Shown one piece after another: positions 1-7,788 of a stretch of DNA of 64,000 bases; within the stretch, counting starts at the first letter, position 1; every line of letters starts with the position of its first letter. The translations under genes were made by a program, and so were the position numbers. A model generated the notes under the pieces. It was not told where the DNA came from. It saw nothing but the letters and a program-made list of their open reading frames with translations, and did not search any database. Location: assembly GCA_001648575.1 (NCBI GenBank), contig LQXN01000066.1:186001-250000 (forward strand). The letters are read 5' to 3'. The stretch comes from Sutcliffiella horikoshii DSM 8719. Its GTDB lineage: Bacteria > Bacillota > Bacilli > Bacillales > Bacillaceae_I.

Positions 1-91
1 AGCTTTTTTTGTATGTTTTATTGGTAAAAAAATAGAATAGGTTCATCACTATAAACACAATGGTTAAACCTATAAGTATACTTGGGAACAT
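1..91 (-). CDS. small membrane protein, N-terminal part only
   Basis: The first 30 codons of a minus-strand gene run off the left edge of the window. The start is clear: an ATG at 91-89 preceded by a perfect Shine-Dalgarno (GGAAGGAGGTATC, plus-strand 97-109). The visible peptide opens with MFPSILIGLTIVFIVMNL and continues with a basic tail (NKTYKKS), so it has one N-terminal membrane segment and a positively charged cytoplasmic face. Family not recognised; too little is visible to assign a role. The strong ribosome binding site is the main reason to believe it is real. Confidence 0.6.
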   Translation of the reverse strand, partial: MFPSILIGLTIVFIVMNLFYFFTNKTYKKS

Positions 92-437
92 TTGATACCT
101 CCTTCCTTCTAGTTGTTCGTTTCCCTCCCCACGAACAATAAAACCAAATTATGAAATAAAGTGAGCTATTTTATTGAATGTATAATAAACAAAAGTAAAT
201 ATTTTCTAGAAAACCAATGCATTTTTCCTCTAACCCACTAACTACCCAACCTTATTATGATAAAATTAAATGGTATTAACTTCCTGGTAGAGAGGGGTAT
301 TTAGGTTTGATTTAGTTAGAGGATCTGAACCCATCTCTACATGTGAAAGTAATGGATTTAGATGGGACAATTGGAGATATTATCGTTATTTGCTACTTGC
401 CATTCAATAAATAAAACATTGAAAAGAGGGGCCACAA
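92..437. other. intergenic region, divergent 5' ends
   Basis: AT-rich spacer between the partial minus-strand gene and the epimerase gene, so it should contain promoters in both directions. I see no convincing -35/-10 pair. One inverted repeat (CCCATCT 330-336 with AGATGGG 360-366, 23-nt loop) lies about 70 bp before the epimerase start. It has no U-tract and no assigned function. Confidence 0.4.
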
Positions 438-1325
438 TTGAAGAAAAAGGTAGTACTTGCTGGAGGGACGGGATTTATAGGGAAATACCTGGAAAGTCAA
501 TTCACCAAACAAAACTATGAAGTCATTATAATTTCAAGACAGCCCCAACACATTGCCTGGACAGATGAAAAGGCTATCTCTGCAGCGATAGATCGTTCAG
601 AGTTGGTCATAAACCTAGCTGGTAAGTCTGTGGATTGTCGGTACAATGAGAAAAATAAAAAGGAAATTTTCGACTCTAGGACGGAGACGACAAGAATCAT
701 CGGGGAGGCGATAGAATCTGTCCAAAGCCCACCTGAACTATGGATCAATTCAAGCACAGCAACCATTTATCGCCACGCAGAGGATAGGCCGATGACAGAA
801 ACAACAGGTGAAATAGGAGAAGGCTTTTCTGTTGAGGTTGCAAAAGCATGGGAGAAATCTTTCTTTGATTTTGACTTGCCAAAAACTAGACAGGCTGCTT
901 TGCGGATTGCGATTGTACTAGGAAAAGAGGGAGGTGTTATGACTCCATTTAAAAACCTCGTTACATTCGGACTTGGTGGAGTACAAGGGCCAGGGACGCA
1001 AATGTTCAGCTGGGTCCATATAGAAGATGTTTATAGGATCATGATTTTCATTAGAGATAGGAAAGACTTGCAGGGAGTATTCAATTGTTCAGCTCCAAAT
1101 CCTATCTCAAACAAGCAATTCATGGCGATGATGAGAGAGAAGATGAATAGAAAGATAGGCTTTCCTTCACCAAAATGGATGCTTGAGATCGGGGCTGTTG
1201 TCATCCGGACAGAAACTGAATTAATTCTGAAAAGCAGGTGGGTCATTCCAGAAAGGTTGGAAAGAGAGGGGTATCAATTCAAGTATCCTGACATTGAAGA
1301 AACATTAGCAGACATTCTATCTTAG
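438..1325 (+). CDS. TIGR01777-type SDR epimerase (YfhF-like)
   Basis: A 295-residue atypical short-chain dehydrogenase/epimerase. The N-terminal Rossmann motif GGTGFIG (about residues 9-15) is the NAD(P)-binding loop, followed by VINLAGKSVDCRY and a WINSSTATIY strand typical of the TIGR01777 family. The last ~50 residues (FPSPKWMLEIGAV to the end) match the C-terminal domain (DUF1731) usual in this family. Length is normal. The start is TTG with AGAGGGG about 8 nt upstream. The B. subtilis counterpart is probably YfhF. The substrate is unknown for the family. It appears monocistronic. Confidence 0.85.
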   Translation: MKKKVVLAGGTGFIGKYLESQFTKQNYEVIIISRQPQHIAWTDEKAISAAIDRSELVINLAGKSVDCRYNEKNKKEIFDSRTETTRIIGEAIESVQSPPELWINSSTATIYRHAEDRPMTETTGEIGEGFSVEVAKAWEKSFFDFDLPKTRQAALRIAIVLGKEGGVMTPFKNLVTFGLGGVQGPGTQMFSWVHIEDVYRIMIFIRDRKDLQGVFNCSAPNPISNKQFMAMMREKMNRKIGFPSPKWMLEIGAVVIRTETELILKSRWVIPERLEREGYQFKYPDIEETLADILS

Positions 1326-1386
1326 TAAACCGGTTAGTTTTATAGCTTGCTTCTGAGGGTATACCTTCACTAGATGAAGGGAGTAG

Positions 1387-1773
1387 ATGGAAATGTCATT
1401 AACTAAAGAAAAACAAGAAGAACTAAAAACCAGGCTCGAAAAGATGAAACAAAGCATAGAACAAAAACAGGAAAACAGTATATTGGATGAGTCGCTGCGC
1501 GAATCTACAGGAGAAATTACTTCTGGGATTGGGAACCACCTTGCAGAAGGAAATGCGGAGAGGGTGGAAAGAGAGCAAGAACAAACCTTTGAACAAATCG
1601 ATGAGAAGTTGCTCGGAGAAATTGAAGAAGCATTAGAACGAATGGAAGAAGGAACATATGGTACTTGTGTGGATACAGGAGAAGAGATTCCATACGAACG
1701 CCTTGAAGCGCTGCCTTATGCAAAACGGACTGCGCAAGCCCAAGAGAAATATGATAAAGGTGAAAGATTTTGA
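1387..1773 (+). CDS. DksA/TraR-like general stress protein (YocK/YteA type)
   Basis: A 128-residue, highly charged protein with a long N-terminal helical region and a C-terminal DksA/TraR module (YGTCVDTGEEIPYERLEALPYAKR). Canonical members carry a four-cysteine zinc site here; only one cysteine remains, with threonine and alanine at other expected positions. The Bacillus YocK/YteA group is likewise cysteine-poor, so this probably reflects the subfamily rather than decay. DksA-like proteins act at the RNA polymerase secondary channel; that role is unproven for this branch. GAAGGGAG lies 4-5 nt before ATG 1387; a second in-frame ATG at 1393 is also possible. Confidence 0.75.
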   Translation: MEMSLTKEKQEELKTRLEKMKQSIEQKQENSILDESLRESTGEITSGIGNHLAEGNAERVEREQEQTFEQIDEKLLGEIEEALERMEEGTYGTCVDTGEEIPYERLEALPYAKRTAQAQEKYDKGERF

Positions 1774-1776
1774 TAT

Positions 1777-1808
1777 AAAAGCCACCGAGTCGGTGGCTTT
1801 TTCTTTTT
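1777..1808 (+). terminator. intrinsic terminator after DksA-like gene
   Basis: Stem GCCACCG / CGGTGGC with a 3-nt loop, extended by A-T pairs and followed by a T-rich tract, directly after the stop codon at 1771-1773. Confidence 0.9.
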
Positions 1809-1870
1809 AGAGGTATCAGTCTTGATAAAACCTGATACCTCCATTTTCAAGGAAAAGATATCAGTAGGTA

Positions 1871-3145
1871 TTAACGGATAAATCCTACTTGTTCAGCATC
1901 TGTTTCCCATTTGAAATTTTTCTTTTTCTTGTTATCTGCTTGCAGATCCGCACAAATTTTTTCAACATCCACTGCTTTTTCATAATGCCACTGCAAGGCG
2001 ACAGAGGTGTACAACTCATTCAGCTGTGCATAAGAAAAACCGTCTGTCAGCTGATTGATTCTGATTAACTCTTCCTCAGAAATGAATTGGAGCATATTCT
2101 TCTTCTTCAAATATCCCATTCTTAATTCCAAAGTAGGAAGTTTAATTTCGTATGCCCTGTCAAACCGTCCGGAACGATTGATGAGGGCTGGGTCAATTTT
2201 CTCCGGATAGTTGGTGGTACCGATGAGGAATATGCCTTCTTTGGAAGTGGCACCATCCAGTATGTTCAAAAAGACGGATCTGACTTCTATCGGCATCGAA
2301 TCAATATCTTCAATCACCAAAACCATCGGTGTCATTCTGTTCACGGTAGAAAACACTTCATGAACAGAGTAGCTCGAAGTATGCTCGGTTATCTGCCAAT
2401 ATGCGACTGGTGCTGTAATACTGTTGACAATCGACTTTACCAGAGTGGTTTTACCATTCCCGGGCTTTCCATAAAGTAAGATCCCTCTTTTATAGGGAAT
2501 GTCATAGGTATTAAAGAAGGAGCCGCTATCTGTAAAAAACTCATCTATAGAACGATAGATTTCTTTTTTAAGGGATTCTTCTAAAAATACATCATCACGT
2601 GTGACAAAAGTGGTGATTTTCTCTTTTGTGCTATCGATACCGTTTTCTGTATCGGTAAACACGGTGACATAGTTTTTCGTGTAGTCCCGTTTTCTTTTAA
2701 TTACATAGTTTAGAAAAGTTAAGAGGCCATCGTTACTCCTGGCCAAAATAAAATCATGAATGGTTTCTGTATGGGTTTGAAAAATAGGACATCTGACCAC
2801 AGCCACTTCATATTCTTTATAATAATATAGTGTGTTGGATATACGTGGTTTAATGATAAATTCGAGCTGATCCTGGTTATGATTAGAGGAGATTGTTCTT
2901 GTTTCTAATCCATCAAACACATGTGTGACAGCTTCCACTTTTTCAGGATGTAGGTCTAAGTCCTCTTCAAGAACTTCCCAAATCTCATTGGATGTTTCAT
3001 CATCCGCGTAAAGATGAAAGTCAGTGCCATATTTGTTTTGCAGGGCATCTTTAAGTTTGCTGACCACATAACCGAAATCATAATAGCTCCCGATCTCTCC
3101 GCGGTCTTTTTCATTGAAGTGAATTAAGTAAGGTGTTTTTTGCAT
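1871..3145 (-). CDS. yjoB: AAA+ ATPase, YjoB-like
   Basis: A 424-residue protein with a unique N-terminal region (about 1-190) and a C-terminal classical AAA module. Walker A is GKPGNGKTT (~226-234), Walker B VLVIEDID (~275-282), sensor-1 GTTN (~309) and the arginine-finger segment NRSGRFDRAY (~323). Size and layout resemble B. subtilis YjoB, a single-module AAA protein suspected to act as a chaperone; the target is unknown. I prefer the ATG at 3145 because AAGGAC lies 5-6 nt upstream. A longer frame to 3187 has no ribosome binding site. Monocistronic, convergent with the preceding gene. Confidence 0.75.
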   Translation of the reverse strand: MQKTPYLIHFNEKDRGEIGSYYDFGYVVSKLKDALQNKYGTDFHLYADDETSNEIWEVLEEDLDLHPEKVEAVTHVFDGLETRTISSNHNQDQLEFIIKPRISNTLYYYKEYEVAVVRCPIFQTHTETIHDFILARSNDGLLTFLNYVIKRKRDYTKNYVTVFTDTENGIDSTKEKITTFVTRDDVFLEESLKKEIYRSIDEFFTDSGSFFNTYDIPYKRGILLYGKPGNGKTTLVKSIVNSITAPVAYWQITEHTSSYSVHEVFSTVNRMTPMVLVIEDIDSMPIEVRSVFLNILDGATSKEGIFLIGTTNYPEKIDPALINRSGRFDRAYEIKLPTLELRMGYLKKKNMLQFISEEELIRINQLTDGFSYAQLNELYTSVALQWHYEKAVDVEKICADLQADNKKKKNFKWETDAEQVGFIR

Positions 3146-3220
3146 GCAAGTCCTTCTTCCATTTTTGGTAGTTATTTCTTCATACACTTTATTTTACTGA
3201 GAAAATGGAATGGAGGCAAT

Positions 3221-3247
3221 AAAAAAGACAGCCACATTGGGACTGTC
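3221..3247 (-). terminator. minus-strand intrinsic terminator
   Basis: Read on the minus strand, GACAGTC / GGCTGTC pairs (one G-U) and is followed by six T. It lies downstream of the patatin-MFS pair, beyond the repeat copy at 3254-3330. Confidence 0.7.
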
Positions 3248-3253
3248 ACAGAT

Positions 3254-3330
3254 AAGTTATTGGTTGGAACAGTTGATCTACGTTGCAGGAGCTACGCTTT
3301 CCTGCGGGCGGTCCGTAAGCCTCATCAATT
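3254..3330 (-). repeat. structured dispersed repeat, truncated copy A
   Basis: Minus-strand copy of the core of the repeat family found at 44612-44778 and 46834-47043. It shares the blocks GTTGATCTACG, GCAGGAGCTACGC, CCTGCGGGCGGTCCGTAAGCC. The outer arms are eroded. It sits between the MFS gene stop and the transcript's terminator. Confidence 0.7.
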
Positions 3331-3372
3331 GTAACTCAATATAAAATAAATTTATAGTTAGCAGTAATAGCA

Positions 3373-4728
3373 TCAAGATGTTTTATTTCTTTTATATTGT
3401 AAGAATACAATCGATGTAATCAATAGTAGCCCTGTAACCCCCAAGAATATATTACGGTAAATCTCTTCTACTGGTAAGTTACCTTGCCATACGATCAACA
3501 ATCCGGTTAAGGCGACTCCAAAGGCACCGCCGAAAAACTGGACAAGTTGGGCTATTCCCATTCCGGCTCCAAGCTCAGATTTATCCATAATCCTAGATAT
3601 TTCATTGGAAATACTTGATGTGAGTGCTGAAAATCCTGTGCTCATGAACATATAAGTAACTAATATGACATATGGGGAGATATTTCCAAGCAGTCCGAAT
3701 GATATGGTCGATATGATTAAAAATATCTGACCGAATAAAATCAGAGGCATATTGCCAAAACGGTCGATAAATCTGCCGATAAATTGAGCGGCAATCGCAG
3801 AAAGAATCGCTCCGGGAAAGATAAGCAGGCCGATTGTGGCCGGTTCCTTGTTGAATATCACCGCAAGCATGATCGGCATTAAAAATAAAGCGGAAAAATG
3901 GGTGACGAATGCACCAAACCCGATTCCCAGCAACTTCACAAACTGCATGTTTTTTAATAGTGCAGGCTGAATGAATGGTGTCGATACCTTGTGAATATGG
4001 AGCCAAAGCCACATTAGAGCTGCTATACTAACCAGTAAAATTGGAATCAGAAATGTTGATAGGTAAAGTAGAAGTCCTGTCACGCCAATGCCAATTAACA
4101 TGCCACCGAGGTAGTCAAATTTTATTTTCTGTGTTCCTTCTTCAGGAAGTAGCTTTCTGAAAAGTGGGAGGAGCAGTAAAACGAATCCCGTCACCACGAA
4201 AAGGTAATGCCAGCCCAAGTATTGTGTGATAAGTCCCCCGATAACCGGGCCAAGCCCAAATCCAAGGGAGGCCGCAGAAGAGATAAAGGCCATCGCTTTT
4301 CCTCTTCTAGAAATAGGGATATAGCGTCCCGCCAGTACCATGGCCAACCCTGGGACAGCCCCGGCACCAGCAGCTTGCAATAGTCTAGCAGCCAATAGCC
4401 ATATGAAATCCTGGGAAAAGAAACCGATAATCGAGGAAATGGCCAACAAGCCAAGCCCTATACTTAATAGCTTTCTAATGGGCAAAAAATCAGATAACCT
4501 GCTATAGGTCAAGGTTGAAATGGCAAACACGATGGAATAGCCAGATACAATCCAGGAAGCGGTGGAGGAGGATAGGCTAAGTTCACTCAATACACTAGGT
4601 AAGGCAACGTTGAACATGGTCGTATTCATGACAACAAGCCAAACGGTGGCGCTCCAAATGAGGATGATCTTATTTTCTTCTATTACGGGTTGTTCTTGTT
4701 CTTTATATTCGGCAGCGTGTGATGCCAT
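3373..4728 (-). CDS. MFS drug-type efflux transporter (DHA2, TetK/TetL-like)
   Basis: A 451-residue polytopic membrane protein. It shows the MFS loop 2-3 motif (YSRLSDFLPIRKLL), the antiporter motif C stretch GFGLGPVIGGLI, and the segments RYIPISRRGKAMAF and GAGMGIAQLVQFFGG, which closely follow the 14-helix Tet(K)/Tet(L)-type exporters. It is probably a proton-driven exporter; the substrate cannot be read from sequence, and resistance should not be assumed. ATG 4728 is chosen because GGTGAG lies just upstream; the in-frame GTG at 4737 has none. It lies 20 bp after the patatin gene, so the two are likely co-transcribed. Confidence 0.85.
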   Translation of the reverse strand: MASHAAEYKEQEQPVIEENKIILIWSATVWLVVMNTTMFNVALPSVLSELSLSSSTASWIVSGYSIVFAISTLTYSRLSDFLPIRKLLSIGLGLLAISSIIGFFSQDFIWLLAARLLQAAGAGAVPGLAMVLAGRYIPISRRGKAMAFISSAASLGFGLGPVIGGLITQYLGWHYLFVVTGFVLLLLPLFRKLLPEEGTQKIKFDYLGGMLIGIGVTGLLLYLSTFLIPILLVSIAALMWLWLHIHKVSTPFIQPALLKNMQFVKLLGIGFGAFVTHFSALFLMPIMLAVIFNKEPATIGLLIFPGAILSAIAAQFIGRFIDRFGNMPLILFGQIFLIISTISFGLLGNISPYVILVTYMFMSTGFSALTSSISNEISRIMDKSELGAGMGIAQLVQFFGGAFGVALTGLLIVWQGNLPVEEIYRNIFLGVTGLLLITSIVFLQYKRNKTS

Positions 4729-4748
4729 TTGTCTCACCAGTTTCTATC

Positions 4749-5594
4749 TTAGTTTTGTAAAAATTCCTGTAGTTGCTTGTAGTTGTTTTTCGCATCCTCA
4801 TATCCTAGTTCATATAGGGATTGGAGACGGTGCTTTTTCCGCTCCATTCTGCCTACAGGTAAAGGCTTGCTTGGTTGAAAAACAAAAGTGGAACCTTTTT
4901 CTTTCTCTTTTTCAACATAGTCCAATGTGTCATTATAGAGTTGGTAACGTGTCTGAAGGCGCTCTGAGATAATCGGATATTGCTTGTATTTAAAAAGTGA
5001 AGAAAACCGGCTTGCTTTCTTTTTATACCCAACAGGCTTTGTCAAGATGACGACATTTTTCTCAAAGCCATCTTTTTGTGCTTTTTTAAGCGGGACAGGA
5101 TCTATGATTCCCCCGTCTAAGAGAAACTTGTCTTTATAGGCTACACTTGGTGCGACAAAAGGAAGGGAACTCGATGCACGTATCAACTGAAGCATATCCT
5201 CTCCATAATCGTCCATATCATAGTATATTGGTTCTCCAGTCAGACAATCCGTCGTCACGACCACAAACTGCTCGGTTCTATTTAGGAATGTTTCATAGTC
5301 ATAAGGAACAAGTTTATTGGGTATTTCGTCAAATAAAAAGTCCATGTCGAACATCTGCCGTTTTTTCCAGAAATTTCGATAAGAAAGATAGCGAGGGTCT
5401 CCAACGAAGTCTATATTGACCTTTTTGTTTCTCCCCGGCTGTCTGGATAAATAGGAAGCCGCCATACAGGCTCCGGCAGAAACACCAATCACATATGGAA
5501 AGTATAGGTCTCTTTCCATAAAATATTCTAAAATTCCGGCCGTATATACCCCGCGCATACCTCCGCCTTCAAGCACTAATCCACTGTTCAACAA
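4749..5594 (-). CDS. patatin-like phospholipase family protein
   Basis: A 281-residue patatin/RssA-type acyl hydrolase. The oxyanion-hole motif GGGMRGVYTAG is at about residues 10-20, the nucleophile elbow GVSAGACMAAS at about 37-41, and the catalytic aspartate motif DGGIIDPVP about 160. The Ser-Asp dyad is complete. No signal peptide, so cytosolic or membrane-associated. The start is TTG (5594, or the adjacent TTG 5591) with GAGGG 7 nt upstream. First gene of a likely two-gene transcript with the downstream MFS exporter. The physiological lipid substrate is unknown. Confidence 0.85.
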   Translation of the reverse strand: MLNSGLVLEGGGMRGVYTAGILEYFMERDLYFPYVIGVSAGACMAASYLSRQPGRNKKVNIDFVGDPRYLSYRNFWKKRQMFDMDFLFDEIPNKLVPYDYETFLNRTEQFVVVTTDCLTGEPIYYDMDDYGEDMLQLIRASSSLPFVAPSVAYKDKFLLDGGIIDPVPLKKAQKDGFEKNVVILTKPVGYKKKASRFSSLFKYKQYPIISERLQTRYQLYNDTLDYVEKEKEKGSTFVFQPSKPLPVGRMERKKHRLQSLYELGYEDAKNNYKQLQEFLQN

Positions 5595-5754
5595 CTGTAA
5601 TCCCTCTTTTCATTAATTTTCCTTTTATTCAATAAAGCATATTGTATCAAACCATCGGAACCTTTGTCCGATATGGTGCCTGATAAAGAGGAAAGTGATA
5701 AAAAGTCCATGCAGAATGTCAAATAAGTGCATAGTATTCCCAGTTTTTGAGCCC

Positions 5755-5780
5755 TATAATAATAATGAAAATCATTATCA
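5755..5780 (+). promoter_or_regulatory. Fur box overlapping promoter
   Basis: TGAAAATCATTATCA at 5766-5780 matches the 15-bp Fur consensus TGATAATNATTATCA at 14 of 15 positions. It lies immediately after a TATAAT (5755-5760), so bound Fur would cover the transcription start. The -35 region is weak. This predicts iron repression of the downstream lipoprotein and reductase genes. Confidence 0.85.
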
Positions 5781-5822
5781 ATTACATAGACTGAACTACA
5801 GTCAAAAGAAAGGGAGATAGAA

Positions 5823-6815
5823 ATGAGAAAAAATAAAGGGTTTATTCAATTACTGCTTGCCTTCAGTTTATTGGCTTTGATTTTAGCTGGATGCGGAGCA
5901 AACAATACAGGAAGCAATACAGGGGAAAACAATTCTAAAGACGACGAAGCAACAAAAACAGAAGAGTCTACAGAATATACAGTACAACATGCAATGGGAG
6001 AAACAACGATGGAAGGAACGCCGGAAAAAGTGGTTGTCCTGACAAACGAAGGAACAGAAGCAGTATTGGAGCTTGGAGTAATTCCAGTTGGTGCTGCTAG
6101 TCCTGGTGTAGGGACAGAGTGGTATTCTCATATCAAAGAAGAGATGGAAGGCGTAACCGAGCTAGGGGAAGAATCAGCACCAAACCTTGAAACGATCGCA
6201 AGCCTGCAACCTGACTTAATCATTGGCAACAAAATCCGCCATGAAGAAATTTATGAGCAATTAGAAGCGATAGCCCCAACTGTGTTCTCCGAAGATTTAG
6301 CTGGAGATTGGAAGCAAAACTTTGAACTCTATGCAAAAGCATTAAACAAAGAGGCAGAAGGCAAAGAAGCAATGGCAAACTATGATAAGCATGTGAAAGA
6401 AGTAAAAGGAAAGTTAGGCGATAAATTAGATATGGAAGTTTCCGTTGTCCGCTTCTTGCCCACAACGGTTCGTATTTATCAAAAAGATACATTTGCAGGA
6501 ACAATCCTTACTGACTTAGGATTTGCACGTCCTGAAGCACAGGACAAAGATAACTTCATGGAAGTCATTACAGAAGAACAAATGAGCAGCATGGATGGAG
6601 ATGTTATGTTCTACTTCAATGCCGACTATGATGAAGAAAAGGGCGGAACAAAAATGCAAGAAGCTTGGATGCAGCATCCTCTTTATGAAAAGCTGAATGT
6701 TGCTCAAACTGATTCTGCTTTCAAGCTAGATGAAATCATCTGGAACCTATCCGGAGGAATTAAAGCGGCAAATCTGCTACTGGAAGATATCGTGAAGTAT
6801 ATGGAAGAAATGTAA
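5823..6815 (+). CDS. iron-siderophore ABC transporter substrate-binding lipoprotein
   Basis: A 330-residue cluster-8 (FhuD/TroA-fold) binding protein. The signal peptide ends in the lipobox LILAGC, so Cys22 should be lipidated and the protein tethered outside the membrane. The mature domain has the usual pattern of an N-lobe (KVVVLTNEGTEAVLELGVIPVGAA), an ETIASLQPDLIIG strand and a long linking helix. A Fur box in the promoter supports ferric-siderophore binding. Similar to B. subtilis YfiY/YclQ-type proteins; which siderophore is unclear. No permease or ATPase gene is adjacent, so it must use components encoded elsewhere. Confidence 0.85.
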   Translation: MRKNKGFIQLLLAFSLLALILAGCGANNTGSNTGENNSKDDEATKTEESTEYTVQHAMGETTMEGTPEKVVVLTNEGTEAVLELGVIPVGAASPGVGTEWYSHIKEEMEGVTELGEESAPNLETIASLQPDLIIGNKIRHEEIYEQLEAIAPTVFSEDLAGDWKQNFELYAKALNKEAEGKEAMANYDKHVKEVKGKLGDKLDMEVSVVRFLPTTVRIYQKDTFAGTILTDLGFARPEAQDKDNFMEVITEEQMSSMDGDVMFYFNADYDEEKGGTKMQEAWMQHPLYEKLNVAQTDSAFKLDEIIWNLSGGIKAANLLLEDIVKYMEEM

Positions 6816-6826
6816 TAGAAAATAAG

Positions 6827-6853
6827 GAAGGTTGACATATGATGTCAGCCTTC
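6827..6853 (+). terminator. intercistronic hairpin
   Basis: A 12-bp stem (GAAGGTTGACAT / ATGTCAGCCTTC, one G-U, 3-nt loop) sits between the binding-protein and reductase genes. The following tract is CTCTTTAT, not a clean U-run, so it may be a leaky terminator or mRNA-stabilising hairpin that lowers expression of the second gene. Confidence 0.6.
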
Positions 6854-6875
6854 TCTTTATAAAAGGAGGGAGAAG

Positions 6876-7670
6876 ATGGAGCTTCAAGAACGGTCGTGGA
6901 CGTGGGAACAGATAGAAAATTTCTTTTATATGACGAACCGAGAGAAAGCGAATGTTGTCTGGGAGTGTCGGATAAGTGAGCTGACAAAGCCGATAATTCT
7001 ACAAAAACTACTAGATATTTATGGAGAAGGAATCAAGGCAACTACAAAGGATGTAACAGTCATGTATCTTGCAGGTTGGTTTGGATATTTATGTGGAGGT
7101 ATGCATTTCTTATCTTCCGATGGATGGGAGGTCACCGGGGAAAGCATTAAACTACAACTTTATAAAAATAAGCGTGGAACGATGTTGATTTCATTTGTCG
7201 TTCATTCGAAAGACTTAGATGAAAAATGGGACAGAAAATGGGTGGAGGGATTTTATGAAGAGAACATGAAGCCCGTATTTACGCAGATGCAATCTATGTC
7301 AATTAACAACAACCTTCTACATATGTGGTACCAGGCAACCCATAGTCTCTATTGGATCTCAGATCGGATGAAGCATTCATGTCTTTCCCAAAGGTATGTA
7401 TCGCAATACGAAAAAAATTTGGAGATGTTTAAAGAAGTTACTCCATCTTCTTGCATGGGAGTGATGACCCGGAAACATCCTTATGCAAAAAAATTAATAT
7501 TTATTGATAACCCATGGAATTTAAGTGATCCGATGCCTTTGAAACCTTCATGTTGTCTTGCCAATCAAACAGAAGGCGGACACTTATGTTATACCTGTCC
7601 GAGAATGAAAAAATCAGAACGACTGAAAAAACACAATAAAGTTTTAGCAGAGCATTCGACAACGAGTTAA
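6876..7670 (+). CDS. FhuF-like ferric-siderophore reductase ([2Fe-2S])
   Basis: A 264-residue cytosolic protein ending in the C-C-x10-C-x2-C arrangement (CCLANQTEGGHLCYTC, about residues 229-244) that ligates the [2Fe-2S] cluster in FhuF-type siderophore-iron reductases. This family releases iron from imported ferric siderophores by reduction. It follows the Fur-controlled binding-protein gene by 60 bp in the same direction, which fits import followed by reduction. AAAGGAGG precedes the ATG by 7 nt. The N-terminal ~200 residues are divergent from E. coli FhuF, so the family call rests on the cysteine motif and context. Confidence 0.75.
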   Translation: MELQERSWTWEQIENFFYMTNREKANVVWECRISELTKPIILQKLLDIYGEGIKATTKDVTVMYLAGWFGYLCGGMHFLSSDGWEVTGESIKLQLYKNKRGTMLISFVVHSKDLDEKWDRKWVEGFYEENMKPVFTQMQSMSINNNLLHMWYQATHSLYWISDRMKHSCLSQRYVSQYEKNLEMFKEVTPSSCMGVMTRKHPYAKKLIFIDNPWNLSDPMPLKPSCCLANQTEGGHLCYTCPRMKKSERLKKHNKVLAEHSTTS

Positions 7671-7692
7671 AGCAGTCGAATGTTCTTTTTTA
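7653..7692 (+). terminator. intrinsic terminator overlapping reductase 3' end
   Basis: CATTCGAC (7653-7660) pairs with GTCGAATG (7675-7682), then a T-rich tract. The left arm is inside the coding sequence. Confidence 0.8.
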
Positions 7693-7714
7693 GTGCTTCC
7701 GAGGAAATTTCATC

Positions 7715-7744
7715 GTGACTTTTTAAAACGATCTGTTGTACAAT
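7715..7744 (+). promoter_or_regulatory. putative sigma-A promoter of ilvA
   Basis: TACAAT (7739-7744) with GTGACT 18 bp upstream (7715-7720), about 45 bp before the ilvA start. Moderate match; no attenuator is visible between it and the gene. Confidence 0.5.
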
Positions 7745-7788
7745 AATTCACAATATTCATTTTTCAAGAAGGGGAAGGAGCGGTAAGA

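Noticed and set aside
4562-4972. Plus-strand open frame antisense to the MFS and patatin genes
   Set aside because: Entirely overlaps two well-supported minus-strand genes and shows no domain or SD.
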